A program made the translations under genes and the position numbers. From positions 1,510,508-1,574,507 of the forward strand of contig CAWIZY010000016.1 of NCBI GenBank assembly GCA_963840725.1: 64,000 nt of DNA, given 5' to 3'. Shown in pieces: positions 7,724 through 16,472 of this stretch. The stretch comes from CAVWDU01 sp963840725. GTDB taxonomy: Bacteria; Pseudomonadota; Gammaproteobacteria; Pseudomonadales; Halieaceae. Within the stretch, counting starts at the first letter, position 1. Each line of letters begins with the position of its first letter. The notes beneath the pieces were generated by a model. The model saw nothing but the letters and a program-made list of their open reading frames with translations, was not told the origin of the DNA and made no database searches.

Positions 7724-8716
7724 CTATCGCCGGGCGTTTTCGTTCGCCGCTGCCAGCCGCTGCAGACCTTCGGCCATGCTGACCAGTGGTTCGTAGCCCA
7801 GATCTTTGCGGGCAGCGGAGATGTCGTACCAGTGGGCCGTCGAAAGTTGTTCCGCCGACCAGCGTGTTATCGGCGGTTCGTCATCCCGTCGCCTCAGTTG
7901 CCACCAGATTTCTGTCAGCGCTCCAGCCAGTTTTGCGGCCCTGGCCGGTATGGCCTTAATGGGCGCCGACTCGCCCACGGCGCTGAGCAGGGCACTGATA
8001 ATTTTTTCCTGGGGCCAGGGGTCATCATTGGAAATGAAGTAAGTATTGCCGTGACAGGCCGGGTTACTGTCGAGCGCCGCCAGCGCCAGCAAGTGTGCCC
8101 GGGCCGCGTTGTCGATATACACCGTATCAATGAGTTTTTTGGCGCCGGGGAGTTTCACCTGCCCCTGGCGGGCGCGCTGTACCAGGCGCGGTAGTAACTG
8201 GTTGTCGCCGGGGCCCCAGATCAGGTGCGGCCGCAGTGACACGGTTTTCACCCGGTTGTCGTTGGCGGCCATAACGAGTCGCTCCGCAGCGGCTTTAGTC
8301 TGAGGGTAGGCTGCGGCATAGTGATCCGGGTAGGGCAGAGACTCATCACCACCCTCCACATCGCCGTCACCGTGGGCGACGCTGGGCGAGGAGGTAAACA
8401 CCAGCCGTTCGATACCGAGAGCCCGGCAGGCCTCCAGCACGTGTTGCGTCCCGTCTACATTAATTGCCCGGTAGTCTGCCGGGTCGCCCCAGGCGCCGGC
8501 TTTGCCCGCAGTATGAATAATCGCCTCGCAGCCTGTGGCCGCCGCCAGCACATCCCCGGGCGCTCGAATATCACCGCGCCGCTGCGCAATGCCGGTTCCA
8601 GCCAGTGCGGTTGCGTCGCCGCGCTGGAACGCAATGGGTTCATGGCCCCTGGCCAGTAGCTGACGGCAGATCGCCTGGCCGAGAAATCCACCGCCGCCGG
8701 TAACCAGGATTTTCAC
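7724..8716 (-). CDS. oleD: OleD, 2-alkyl-3-ketoacid reductase (NAD(P)-dependent SDR/3-beta-HSD family)
   Basis: The 330-residue extended short-chain dehydrogenase has an N-terminal Rossmann motif (V-T-G-G-G-G-F-L-G, residues 5-13) and the catalytic Y-x3-K as YPQTK. In the Ole pathway OleD reduces the beta-keto acid made by OleA to a 2-alkyl-3-hydroxy acid with NADPH. Assignment rests on its place as the last gene of a complete oleABCD run, overlapping oleC by 4 bp. By sequence alone it would be called an NAD-dependent epimerase/3-beta-hydroxysteroid dehydrogenase. Confidence 0.88.
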   Translation of the reverse strand: MKILVTGGGGFLGQAICRQLLARGHEPIAFQRGDATALAGTGIAQRRGDIRAPGDVLAAATGCEAIIHTAGKAGAWGDPADYRAINVDGTQHVLEACRALGIERLVFTSSPSVAHGDGDVEGGDESLPYPDHYAAAYPQTKAAAERLVMAANDNRVKTVSLRPHLIWGPGDNQLLPRLVQRARQGQVKLPGAKKLIDTVYIDNAARAHLLALAALDSNPACHGNTYFISNDDPWPQEKIISALLSAVGESAPIKAIPARAAKLAGALTEIWWQLRRRDDEPPITRWSAEQLSTAHWYDISAARKDLGYEPLVSMAEGLQRLAAANENARR

Positions 8717-10389
8717 GACGCTTCAGTGGCCCAGGTGGCGAGTGCCGCGCGCCCGATTTTTGAGTTGTGCCGAATATCAACGGGGAACCCGGGGTGAAAC
8801 AGCACACGGTTCAGGCCCTGCAGCGCCGGGTGTTGTGCCGCCAGGTCTGTCACCGCCTGTTTAACGGACGCCCTCAGTTCAGCGTTGTGTTCATTGCTGG
8901 CACCTTGCAGTTCGACGCAGAGCACGGGCTCCTGATCGCCGGGCTTGCCCACACCCACCAGTGCGGTGCGCTCGACGCCCGCAATGGTGTTGAAAATGGC
9001 TTCCACCTGATCGGCAAACAGGTCGCCGTCTGCGGTCTGCACACGTTGCGATTTGCGTCCGCAAAACCACAGCCGTCCGGCCTCGTCAAAGTAGCCCACA
9101 TCCCCCATGCGGTGCCAGACGCGCCCGTCCTGATCGCGGATTTTCGCAAGCCGCGTTTGAGCCTCACGCCGCCAGTAGCGATCCGTGGTGGTGGGCCCGT
9201 GCACAATGATTTCGCCGGTATCTCCCTGCGGAAGCAGGTCCCGGGGCCTGAGCTCGTCGACGGCCTCGTCGGTGAGACGCAAAATCGCCACCCGGTTCGG
9301 GGTCACCGGTTGCCCGACGCAGGTGCCGTGGCCGGCGCGGGTGGCGGCAACCCGTTCCGGGCTGATATCCGCGCTGGAAATACAGGCCACGGGCAAGCAT
9401 TCAGTGGCGCCGTAAGGCGTGTGTATCAGTCCGTGGTCTGGAATCGCCCGCTGCATCATGGCGACCGTATCCGCGGGCACGGCAGCCCCGGCGGACAGCA
9501 CCCGCAGGAGTGTTGGCAGCTGCAGGTTTTGCTCTTTGCAGTACTTGCCCAGCACCTTCAGCAGTGCCGGAGAGCCAAACAGGTTGCTCACCGAGAATTG
9601 CTCAATGGCCTGCACCAGGTATGCCGGGTTCGCCTTTGCAGGACGGGTTGGATCCATGTGGGGCACAACCGTGGTCATGCCCAGCGCCGGGTCGAACAGG
9701 GCAAAGGGTGGGAAAGTCGCGAGATCGATTTCTCCGGCTCGGATGCCAAAGGTCTGGCGCAGCATCTCAACCTGGGCCACAAAGTGCCGATGGCGGTATA
9801 CCACACCCTTGGGTATGCCGGTGCTGCCCGACGTAAACAGAATAGCGGCTTTATCATCCGGCCTTGTATCGGCCAGTACCGGGGGGCCGGTTTCGCCGCC
9901 GAGTCTCGCAAGCGTCTTAAGAGTGATGCCGCCCCAGGCAAGTCGCGGCCCCAGAGTGATCGAGCGTCGTATGGACCGGGTCGACCAGCGCAGAACCACG
10001 CGCGCGAGCTGCGCACGGGTGATCCCGATGAATGCCTCCGGCTCCGCCTCCCCCAGGCACTGCTTCAAGGGTTTGAGGCCAATGCCCGGGTCGATCAGTA
10101 CCGGAACCGTGCCGGCCTTGAACAGCGCGAAGAACAGGGCAAAAAACTCCAGCCCGGGGGGCACCATAAGCGCCACCCTTGCCCCCTGCCCGATACCGTA
10201 GTGTGCCAGGCCGCGGGCGTAGCGGTCGCTCAGAGCATCGAGTTGCGCATAGCTCGCACTGCGGTACTGGACCAGGCCATTGCGGACGCCCACGGGGTAA
10301 TGTATCGCCGCGGTCTCAGGCTGTGCTCGGGCCTGTTCGGCAAGCGCAGCTGCGACGTTGCAGGGCTTAACTGGTTGGGGAGCTGTCAT
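8713..10389 (-). CDS. oleC: OleC, beta-lactone synthetase (AMP-dependent synthetase family)
   Basis: The 558-residue acyl-AMP-forming family member has the P-loop ILFTSGSTGIPKGVV (A3 motif), the Y-G-A-T-E-C motif and the late M-G-D-V-G-Y-F-D motif. OleC activates the 2-alkyl-3-hydroxy acid with ATP and closes it to a beta-lactone. The frame continues upstream to 10599, but that part overlaps oleB by over 200 bp and is out of character; ATG 10389 gives a 23-bp overlap and a normal family N terminus. Overlaps on both sides (oleB upstream, oleD downstream) suggest translational coupling. Confidence 0.9.
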   Translation of the reverse strand: MTAPQPVKPCNVAAALAEQARAQPETAAIHYPVGVRNGLVQYRSASYAQLDALSDRYARGLAHYGIGQGARVALMVPPGLEFFALFFALFKAGTVPVLIDPGIGLKPLKQCLGEAEPEAFIGITRAQLARVVLRWSTRSIRRSITLGPRLAWGGITLKTLARLGGETGPPVLADTRPDDKAAILFTSGSTGIPKGVVYRHRHFVAQVEMLRQTFGIRAGEIDLATFPPFALFDPALGMTTVVPHMDPTRPAKANPAYLVQAIEQFSVSNLFGSPALLKVLGKYCKEQNLQLPTLLRVLSAGAAVPADTVAMMQRAIPDHGLIHTPYGATECLPVACISSADISPERVAATRAGHGTCVGQPVTPNRVAILRLTDEAVDELRPRDLLPQGDTGEIIVHGPTTTDRYWRREAQTRLAKIRDQDGRVWHRMGDVGYFDEAGRLWFCGRKSQRVQTADGDLFADQVEAIFNTIAGVERTALVGVGKPGDQEPVLCVELQGASNEHNAELRASVKQAVTDLAAQHPALQGLNRVLFHPGFPVDIRHNSKIGRAALATWATEAS

Positions 10390-11380
10390 TATTCCCGAGG
10401 TCGTTTTCAGAATCGCTCCCGGCTTGGTTTCCAGACTCGCTACCGGCACGGGTGGCATACGCCGAGTCCAGGAACTGTTCGATCCTGTCCAATAACGGCT
10501 CGCCGCCGTCTTCCAACACGTAGTGCCCGCAGTCTTCCAGGGGGTACAGCTCAGCGTCGGGGAGATAGCGCTGCCAGTCGCGGTAGAAGGGTTCGTCAAA
10601 GACGAAATCCTTCAGCCCCCAAACCAGCAGGGCGGGTTTGGGGGCAAAGTGATGCAGCTGTGCTGCCGTGCCGGCGACGATGTCGTAGCCCCGGTCGCCC
10701 GCCTGCAGAGGAATATCCTGGACAAAGCGCACGGTAGCGATACGATTGGCCCAGCTGTCATAGGGCCCGGTATAGCCGGCGCGCACGGCATCGCTGACGG
10801 GTTTTTTGAAGGCGATTCGCGCCGCCATGCCAGAAAACGCGTTAACACCCCGAATCAGACCCGCGCCCAATCGGGTGCGACCCCCGAACCACAGGGCAAA
10901 GGGCAATTTCTTCTCTGCCGGCATGGGAAAGGCGGCCGTATTGAGGATGACGCAGCTTTCGATTCGCTCGGGGCGCGTTGCCGCCCAGCTGAAACCGATC
11001 ATACCGCCCCAGTCATGTACCACCAGTGACAGCTGCGCCCGATCGCCGATTGTCGCCTGCACCAGAGCATCAAGGTCTGTGATCCGGCGCGCCAGATGGT
11101 AGTCATAGTGGGCGTCGTCGGGTTTGTCTGACAGGCCGCAACCGATGTGGTCGGGAACAATACAGCGAAAGCGATCCCGCAGTCGCATCACCAGATTGCG
11201 GTAATAAAAAGACCAGGTCGGATTGCCGTGCAGCATAAGTAGCACCGGCGCATCTCGCGGGCCTTCATCAATGTAGTGCAGGCGCTGGCCTGCTATCTCC
11301 AGCCAGTGGGACTCGAACGGGTAAAGGTCACGGGGCGGTGTATAGCCCGCACGGTGGCTCTCATTCATGGGCACGGTCAT
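10367..11380 (-). CDS. oleB: OleB, beta-lactone decarboxylase (alpha/beta hydrolase, haloalkane-dehalogenase-like)
   Basis: The 337-residue alpha/beta hydrolase contains the oxyanion-hole turn HGNPTWSF and the nucleophile elbow VVHDWGG with Asp123. Acid and base positions are G-L-K-D-F-V-F and CGHYVLED. An Asp nucleophile is the haloalkane dehalogenase pattern; in OleB it decarboxylates cis-beta-lactones to cis-olefins. The last 25 residues are a polar Ser/Asn/Glu tail outside the fold. It starts 6 bp after oleA ends. Given the full ole set, OleB is a far better call than dehalogenase. Confidence 0.9.
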   Translation of the reverse strand: MTVPMNESHRAGYTPPRDLYPFESHWLEIAGQRLHYIDEGPRDAPVLLMLHGNPTWSFYYRNLVMRLRDRFRCIVPDHIGCGLSDKPDDAHYDYHLARRITDLDALVQATIGDRAQLSLVVHDWGGMIGFSWAATRPERIESCVILNTAAFPMPAEKKLPFALWFGGRTRLGAGLIRGVNAFSGMAARIAFKKPVSDAVRAGYTGPYDSWANRIATVRFVQDIPLQAGDRGYDIVAGTAAQLHHFAPKPALLVWGLKDFVFDEPFYRDWQRYLPDAELYPLEDCGHYVLEDGGEPLLDRIEQFLDSAYATRAGSESGNQAGSDSENDLGNNDSSPTS

Positions 11381-11386
11381 GGGCGC

Positions 11387-12403
11387 TTACCAGATAATCT
11401 CGGCCATCGCGCAATTCAGGCCCGAGCCGATTCCCAGCAAGGCAACCCGGTCACCCCTTTTGAGCTTGCCTGCCTCTGCGACCTTGGCCAGGACTATTGG
11501 CACAGAGGCGGGGCCGATATTGCCCATATGCGGGTAAATGGCATGGACTTTTGCCGGGTCAAGCCCCAGCACATTCACCAGTGCCTCGGTGTGCACCTTG
11601 CTGACCTGATGGATCACGAATTGGTCCAGATCACCAACGACCCAGCCAAGAGAAGAACTGGTCGCTTCAAAAGTCTGTGCCGCCAGCTTCAGGCCCGCAC
11701 TCAGTAAAGTGCGTGTGTCCGTGCGCATACGATCCATATTACCCTGGCAGAGCTGATTGAATTCGGTGGCGGCGCGCGTCACACTGCCGCGGTAGGTATG
11801 ACCTTCCGGTGCCAGTTCCCTGCGTGCCATGACCATTGCCGCGGCGCCAGAGCCCAGGGTCAGGGAGGCAAATTCTGCGCGGAATTGCTCTTCGTCCACG
11901 CTGGGGTCCAGCAGGCGCTCGCTGGTGGCTTCGATCAGCTGACGGCTGGATTCACCGTCGACAATAAGCGCGTAATCCACTTCGGTTCGCTCAATCATGC
12001 GGGCCGCAATATCCATGCCGTTAAGGAATCCCAGACAGGCGTTGGCCACGTCGAAGTTCAGGCAGTGGGGTGCAAGGCCCAGATTGCCATGCACAATGCA
12101 GGCAGTGGAGGGTTCCAGATAGTCCCGGGAGACCGAGGTATTGATGATAACGCCAATGCGCGAACGGTCGATGCCGCTCTCTTCGATGGCTTTTTCTGCG
12201 GCCAGTGCTGCGGCGTCAGAAGGTCGCGTCCCTGTTTCCCACAGGCCACGGGACTTGATACCAGAGATTTCCTCCAGCAGGTTTTCCCGAATGCCCAGCC
12301 GATCCATGGTGGGTTTGAGACGTTGGGAAATCTCTTGCGAGGTCAGGCTGATTGGCGCCTCAACAGCGGCCAGGGACTGGATAATAACGTTTTTGAAGTG
12401 CAT
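11387..12403 (-). CDS. oleA: OleA, acyl-CoA head-to-head condensing thiolase
   Basis: The 338-residue thiolase-fold protein is closely like Xanthomonas OleA as I recall it. The nucleophile is Cys123 in FDVANACLGF and the base Glu97 in SRDYLEPST; both match the known Cys143 and Glu117 with a constant 20-residue offset. The His and Asn of FVIHQVS and GNIGPAS complete the site. It joins two fatty acyl-CoAs to a 2-alkyl-3-ketoacid, the first step of olefin formation. The frame extends 17 residues upstream, but ATG 12403 reproduces the family start. It is the first gene of the operon. Confidence 0.93.
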   Translation of the reverse strand: MHFKNVIIQSLAAVEAPISLTSQEISQRLKPTMDRLGIRENLLEEISGIKSRGLWETGTRPSDAAALAAEKAIEESGIDRSRIGVIINTSVSRDYLEPSTACIVHGNLGLAPHCLNFDVANACLGFLNGMDIAARMIERTEVDYALIVDGESSRQLIEATSERLLDPSVDEEQFRAEFASLTLGSGAAAMVMARRELAPEGHTYRGSVTRAATEFNQLCQGNMDRMRTDTRTLLSAGLKLAAQTFEATSSSLGWVVGDLDQFVIHQVSKVHTEALVNVLGLDPAKVHAIYPHMGNIGPASVPIVLAKVAEAGKLKRGDRVALLGIGSGLNCAMAEIIW

Positions 12404-12795
12404 GAACGGGAACTCAAAGCCGCGTAGCCTAGCAATGCGGGGACCTGGGGGCAAGCCCAGGCTAAATAAACCCTGTACAGATTAAGGCGTCAGGATGGGC
12501 GGCAGCGCGCCCTGTTTCCCGCAGCCACGAGCATTGCCTGCACTGTCCTTTGGCAGCGGTGTCCAGCTGCCGCGGAACTCGGCCTCGCAAGGCGTAAACG
12601 GACAGCGCCGCTTTTTTCTTGTACGCCTTTCTTATATCCCATTCTCGTGCACCCCGAGAAATGGCCTGCGCTTTCCCGGAATTGGTGCGAATTTCCTGCT
12701 TCCGGGCGCTCAGCGTCTGCTGGCCCCGATCTGCCGGGCGGAAAAAAACTGCCGATAAGTTGTAACTATCTGGTTTCCCCTGCGTTTACTCTTTA
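12404..12795. other. Intergenic region between oleA and the ECF sigma gene
   Basis: This is a divergent 392-bp space with no convincing coding frame. On the oleA side there is a perfect 6-bp stem with a 6-nt loop (12444-12461, CCTGGG/CCCAGG) that would lie in the oleA leader. On the sigma side there is a possible ECF promoter at 12762-12787. Promoters for oleA are not obvious to the eye. Confidence 0.5.
12762..12787 (+). promoter_or_regulatory. Candidate ECF-type promoter for the sigma operon
   Basis: GTAAC at 12762-12766 and CGTTT at 12783-12787, 16 bp apart, match the general AAC / CGT look of extracytoplasmic sigma promoters. Such factors commonly autoregulate. The start site would fall only a few bases before the first codon, giving a nearly leaderless mRNA, which fits the lack of a ribosome site there. 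The match is short and speculative. Confidence 0.35.
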
Positions 12796-12798
12796 GTG

Positions 12799-13284
12799 AT
12801 GAGCAGTCAATTCCGACAGTGGACCAAGCAGTATCAGGATCAGGTGTGGTCTCTGGCCCGCTATCTGCTCAAGGATGCTGGTGAGGCGGAAGACGCCGCC
12901 CAGGAGGCATTTATCCGCTTGTGGCGTCATCGCGATACGGTTGCGCAGGAGCGCGTAAAGCCCTGGCTGCTGCGGGTAACCCGCAATATCTGTCTGGACC
13001 GCTTGCGCAGTCGGCGCCAGGATCTGGAGCTTGCCGAGGAGCATGCGGTCGACAGCGAAGGCCCGCTGCAGTGCATGGAACAAGGCGAAAGGGCAAACGG
13101 GTTGCGCTCAGCGATTGCAGGGCTGCGCGAGCCTTATCGCAGCCTGGTGGTGCTGCGGGACCTGCAACAGCAGAGCTATGAAGATATCGCGCGCGTTACC
13201 GATCTCAGCCTGGCCCAGGTCAAAGTCTACCTGCACCGGGCGCGAAGGACACTGCGGGAGCAATTGGCGGAGGTCATGCCATGA
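12799..13284 (+). CDS. ECF-family RNA polymerase sigma factor
   Basis: The 161-residue protein consists of sigma region 2 (residues about 10-80, with D-A-G-E-A-E-D-A-A-Q-E-A-F and R-L-W-R-H) and region 4 (about 105-158, with L-R-E-P-Y-R-S-L-V-V-L-R-D and SYEDIARVTDLSLAQVK as the helix-turn-helix). It directs polymerase to envelope-stress or similar promoters. ATG 12799 follows an adjacent GTG at 12796; either could be used. It overlaps the next gene by ATGA, the normal coupling with an anti-sigma factor. Confidence 0.93.
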   Translation: MSSQFRQWTKQYQDQVWSLARYLLKDAGEAEDAAQEAFIRLWRHRDTVAQERVKPWLLRVTRNICLDRLRSRRQDLELAEEHAVDSEGPLQCMEQGERANGLRSAIAGLREPYRSLVVLRDLQQQSYEDIARVTDLSLAQVKVYLHRARRTLREQLAEVMP

Positions 13285-13802
13285 TGAAAGAAGACAAACA
13301 ATCGCTGCCGGAATGGGAAGGCCAGCTCAATGCGCTGGTCGACGGCGAGCTGGACGCAGCGGGCATTGAACAGCTGAAAATGGCCGCCAGGGGCGATCCC
13401 GAGTTCAGTCGTGCCGTGTTTGATGCCGAGCAATTGCGCCGGGAACTCGCCGCTCTGCAGATTGAATCCGCGCCGGTCAGTCTGCAGGAAAAACTGTGGC
13501 GCATTCCCGGCGATCAGAAGCGAGAACAGCGCCGGCGTTACTTCAAGCCAGTCTGGCTTGCGGCCGCAGCCGCCTCGGTGATAGCGGCTTTGCTGCTGGA
13601 CCTGCCGGGAGAGCCGACCGCAGAGGCCCGGGAGATTGCCCGGGGCAAGCAGGACCTGGCGCTCGCCCTGGCCTATCTGGATCGGGCTACGCTGCGGGCA
13701 TCGTCGCAGATAGCTCTGACTCTGGACGATCAAATGACCCTGCCCGTTGCGCGTAATGTCGCCTCGGTGTTGGATGAACAACTGGATCTGAACAAGGAGT
13801 AA
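13281..13802 (+). CDS. Anti-sigma factor, membrane-anchored
   Basis: The 173-residue protein starts in the stop codon of the sigma gene. The cytoplasmic part (residues about 10-65) begins N-A-L-V-D-G-E-L-D, the common opening of zinc-free anti-sigma domains. One membrane helix follows at about 89-107 (W-L-A-A-A-A-A-A-S-V-I-A-A-L-L-L). The remainder would be periplasmic. The zinc H-x3-C-x2-C motif is absent. It probably holds the neighbouring sigma factor until an envelope signal arrives; the signal is unknown. Confidence 0.85.
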   Translation: MMKEDKQSLPEWEGQLNALVDGELDAAGIEQLKMAARGDPEFSRAVFDAEQLRRELAALQIESAPVSLQEKLWRIPGDQKREQRRRYFKPVWLAAAAASVIAALLLDLPGEPTAEAREIARGKQDLALALAYLDRATLRASSQIALTLDDQMTLPVARNVASVLDEQLDLNKE

Positions 13803-13805
13803 ATC

Positions 13806-14420
13806 ATGAAGCAAGCACTGTGTATTGGTCGGGTCTGTCTTACCGCCTCTTTGCTGGCCGCGCTGCTGCCACCGTTGGCCGCTGCACAGAACGCGGCCCC
13901 ACTGGCTGAATCGGTCGTGGCAGCGCCCCCCGCTCCTGCTGCCCCGCCCGCTGCCCCTGCTCCTGCGGTCGCCCCGGGCTATTTTGACTTCGCCGCGCTG
14001 GATCAGGTCTATGGGGAGCCCCGGGTGATGATCAATATCAGCCCCATGCTGCTGAAAATTATGGCCGCTGCCAGCCAGAGCGAGCCTGAAGCCGCCAAAC
14101 TGATGGGCTCACTGGAGGGTGTGCGGGTCAACATTTACCCAACCGAGGGCCAACTGGCACCGGCACTGGCGCAGATCGCCAAAGCCAGGGCCGCGCTCGA
14201 GGCAGCGAACTGGCAGCCGGTGGTGCAGGTGAAAGAGGATGGTGAGGAGGTGCAGATCTTTATGAGGGCGGACGACACGGGCGTACAGGGCCTGACCGTG
14301 ATGTCGGTTGATGGCGAGGAGGCCGTGTTTCTGAATATACTGGGCGATATCGATCCGTCGCAGCTGGGGAAAGTCATGCAGAAGCTGGATGTTGACGTTG
14401 ATATGGGGGACCTGCCATGA
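13806..14420 (+). CDS. DUF4252 domain protein with signal peptide
   Basis: The 204-residue protein has a signal peptide (cleavage likely after A-A-A at about 26) and an Ala/Pro-rich linker to about residue 57. A DUF4252 domain follows, recognised by L-x-G-V-R-V-N-I-Y, the V-K-E-D-G-E-E-V-Q-I-F-M strand, G-L-T-V-M-S-V-D-G-E-E and the final N-I-L-G-D-I-D-P. The family is known mostly from Bacteroidetes and often sits beside ECF sigma genes, as here. Function is unknown. It follows the anti-sigma gene by 3 bp and overlaps the next paralogue by 4 bp. Confidence 0.8.
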   Translation: MKQALCIGRVCLTASLLAALLPPLAAAQNAAPLAESVVAAPPAPAAPPAAPAPAVAPGYFDFAALDQVYGEPRVMINISPMLLKIMAAASQSEPEAAKLMGSLEGVRVNIYPTEGQLAPALAQIAKARAALEAANWQPVVQVKEDGEEVQIFMRADDTGVQGLTVMSVDGEEAVFLNILGDIDPSQLGKVMQKLDVDVDMGDLP

Positions 14421-14962
14421 GCCGCTGTTTTCTGGCCCGTCTTTGCGCCGCAGGCCTGGCGCTGTGGATGCTTACCGGCTGCGGACTCACCGCACCCCGC
14501 GGCAGCGATGGCTTTGCCCGATTGCAATCCCCCGGTGTTTTTGACACCGATGTCACATTGCGGCTTTCCATCGGGCCTTCGCTGTTGCGGTTCGCCGCCT
14601 CACAGGTTGACGACGATCCGGCCACCCGCGCGCTGCTGCGCGAACTGGAGGGTGTGCGGGTCCGTCTCTACGAAATTGATGGGGATGCGAGCAAAGTGGC
14701 CCAGCGGTTAGAGGCCATGCATGCAGCTCTGCGCGCGGAGCATTGGGAACCGGTGGTGGCAGTGAGAGAGGCGAATGAGCGCACTTATATGCTGGTTAAA
14801 ACCGGGGAGAGGGGTGTGGCCGGCCTGATGGTATTGAACTCCGATGGTGAGGAGGTGGTGATGGTCAACGTGATGGGGGACCTCAGGCCCGAGCTCTTTA
14901 CCCAAACGATGGCCGCGCTGGAACTCGAGGTACCGGTGCAACTGCCACCGGAATCGAGTTAG
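14417..14962 (+). CDS. DUF4252 domain lipoprotein
   Basis: The 181-residue paralogue of the previous protein has a lipoprotein signal (L-W-M-L-T-G-C, lipid-bearing Cys at about 22). It shows the same L-E-G-V-R-V-R-L-Y, V-V-A-V-R-E, G-L-M-V-L-N-S-D-G-E-E and N-V-M-G-D-L pattern. It is the last gene of the sigma operon. A soluble/periplasmic and a lipid-anchored DUF4252 pair under one ECF factor suggests they act together in the envelope, possibly as output or sensor of the sigma system. Confidence 0.8.
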   Translation: MSRCFLARLCAAGLALWMLTGCGLTAPRGSDGFARLQSPGVFDTDVTLRLSIGPSLLRFAASQVDDDPATRALLRELEGVRVRLYEIDGDASKVAQRLEAMHAALRAEHWEPVVAVREANERTYMLVKTGERGVAGLMVLNSDGEEVVMVNVMGDLRPELFTQTMAALELEVPVQLPPESS

Positions 14963-14969
14963 GATCAAG

Positions 14970-16196
14970 CTACCTGGGCAGCCGGGTACCCTCCTCAAAC
15001 CACCGGCTGATCAAAGCCAGATCAGCCGGCTTTATCTGTACAGATTTTTGCGGCTGTAGCGATTGAATATCGAGCGTTCTGCGGCAAACGCTGATGGTAT
15101 ACAGGTTTTCACCCGCCACCGAATACAGATCGATGCTGCGTGACAACGCGTACGCGAGCATATCAGGAGTCCACAGGCAATTTCTCACTAATTTGGCGTG
15201 CCGCCGTATTTTTGCCAGGGAATCCAGGGCTTTGACCTTGTCATTGCCGCTGATAATGGGCACCGGTATATCGTCATCGACCAGGAACAGGCAGGCAAGG
15301 TCGACAAGCTGTTCTACCTCGTTCGACCTCATTGTGATGCGGGTGAGTTGTCTGGCAATATCCGGCGTGAGCAAATCCCGATTCTCGATCAGCTCGGTGA
15401 TTCTTCTCGACACCAGCCCCTGGATGGGGTTGTTCAGCTCAAAGTAGCGCAGGGCAGCAATCACAGTGGCTTGCTGCGCACAGTCGCCATTTCGCGCCCG
15501 CAGTAGCCATGCCAGATCTGTCGGGTCGATATCGGGACGACGCACCAGCATTCTGGCAAACGCCAGCCCTTGCGGCGTCCAGCGGGGCTGATGAGCAAAT
15601 AGCTTGAAGAATGCTTTCTCGCTGCTGCCACTGTTAAAGTCATATGCGGGTATTCGCAGGATCGAATGCCTGATGACCGGGGCCAGATCTGCGGGGCGCG
15701 TGTTGCCCGGACGCACTTTTTTCAGCCAATTGATGTGAGCTTGTTTTATCAGCGCATTGCCGGTTAAGCGCCTCACCAGATCCACTCTGTTGGGGCGTCC
15801 CGACAGCGCTGACGATATATCTGCTGAATTTTCCAGCAGCAAGATCAGAATGCCCGGGTTATCCAGATACTCAGCGAGCGCCGGCTGATCGAAAACCCGG
15901 GCTTGGTAGCCCAGGTTATCCAGGCCCGACTCCCGATATCGGCGCAATTGACCGATCCCGGGCAGTGTGATGTTCAATGCATCATCGAGATTGTTGCAAT
16001 CGGGCAGAGCAAGACGCCACAAGCGTCCGGCGGGCAGTGGGTCGTAGGCAGCACGTTCCTCATTGAAGTAGTGCGGATGTAGTCCAAGCATGTCACAGGT
16101 GACGATGATTTGTGCCTTGCCCTCGATCGACTGCCCGAACTCGATGTTAGGGGGAAGCGAGGTCAGGTCTATGGGACTATCTGCTGCTAATGTCAT
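14970..16196 (-). CDS. Unrecognised 408-residue protein
   Basis: I do not recognise a family with confidence. The protein has no signal peptide or membrane helix and is largely helical, with leucine- and arginine-rich segments. The C-terminal part (H-A-K-L-V-R-N-C-L-W-T-P, then N-L-Y-T-I-S-V) faintly recalls the His/Cys pattern of PcfJ-like proteins, but the match is too loose to name. The ATG has an AGAGAGG site. It is transcribed alone, convergent with the sigma operon, 7 bp from the DUF4252 stop. It is divergent from the flavoprotein/dehalogenase pair. Confidence 0.7.
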   Translation of the reverse strand: MTLAADSPIDLTSLPPNIEFGQSIEGKAQIIVTCDMLGLHPHYFNEERAAYDPLPAGRLWRLALPDCNNLDDALNITLPGIGQLRRYRESGLDNLGYQARVFDQPALAEYLDNPGILILLLENSADISSALSGRPNRVDLVRRLTGNALIKQAHINWLKKVRPGNTRPADLAPVIRHSILRIPAYDFNSGSSEKAFFKLFAHQPRWTPQGLAFARMLVRRPDIDPTDLAWLLRARNGDCAQQATVIAALRYFELNNPIQGLVSRRITELIENRDLLTPDIARQLTRITMRSNEVEQLVDLACLFLVDDDIPVPIISGNDKVKALDSLAKIRRHAKLVRNCLWTPDMLAYALSRSIDLYSVAGENLYTISVCRRTLDIQSLQPQKSVQIKPADLALISRWFEEGTRLPR

Positions 16197-16472
16197 GGGC
16201 CTCTCTTGTTTGCACTGGGGGAAATACCGGGTTTGCCTGAAAGCCTGAGCGCATTGCCATTATTCAGCCTGCTAGGATAATCCGGGTCGGTAGGGTGCCG
16301 TCAATGGGATTTTTAGGGCGGCGACGCCCACAGGGAAATCCTCACCAAGATGCTCAGCCAGGTGAACCCCGGCCCTGTACGTGAGTTGTAAATGGCTATA
16401 AGAGACGGCCTGCACGGGCTCTGGATGAGTGCTAGAGTTAGAGGCGATAGGGCGAGCAGCAGGCAGGGGATT

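Noticed and set aside
8767..10737. Plus-strand open frame of 656 codons opposite oleC
   Set aside because: Antisense to a clear AMP-dependent synthetase; composition is that of a reverse reading.
10367..11380. Haloalkane dehalogenase
   Set aside because: The Asp nucleophile fits, but placement in a full ole operon makes OleB far more likely.
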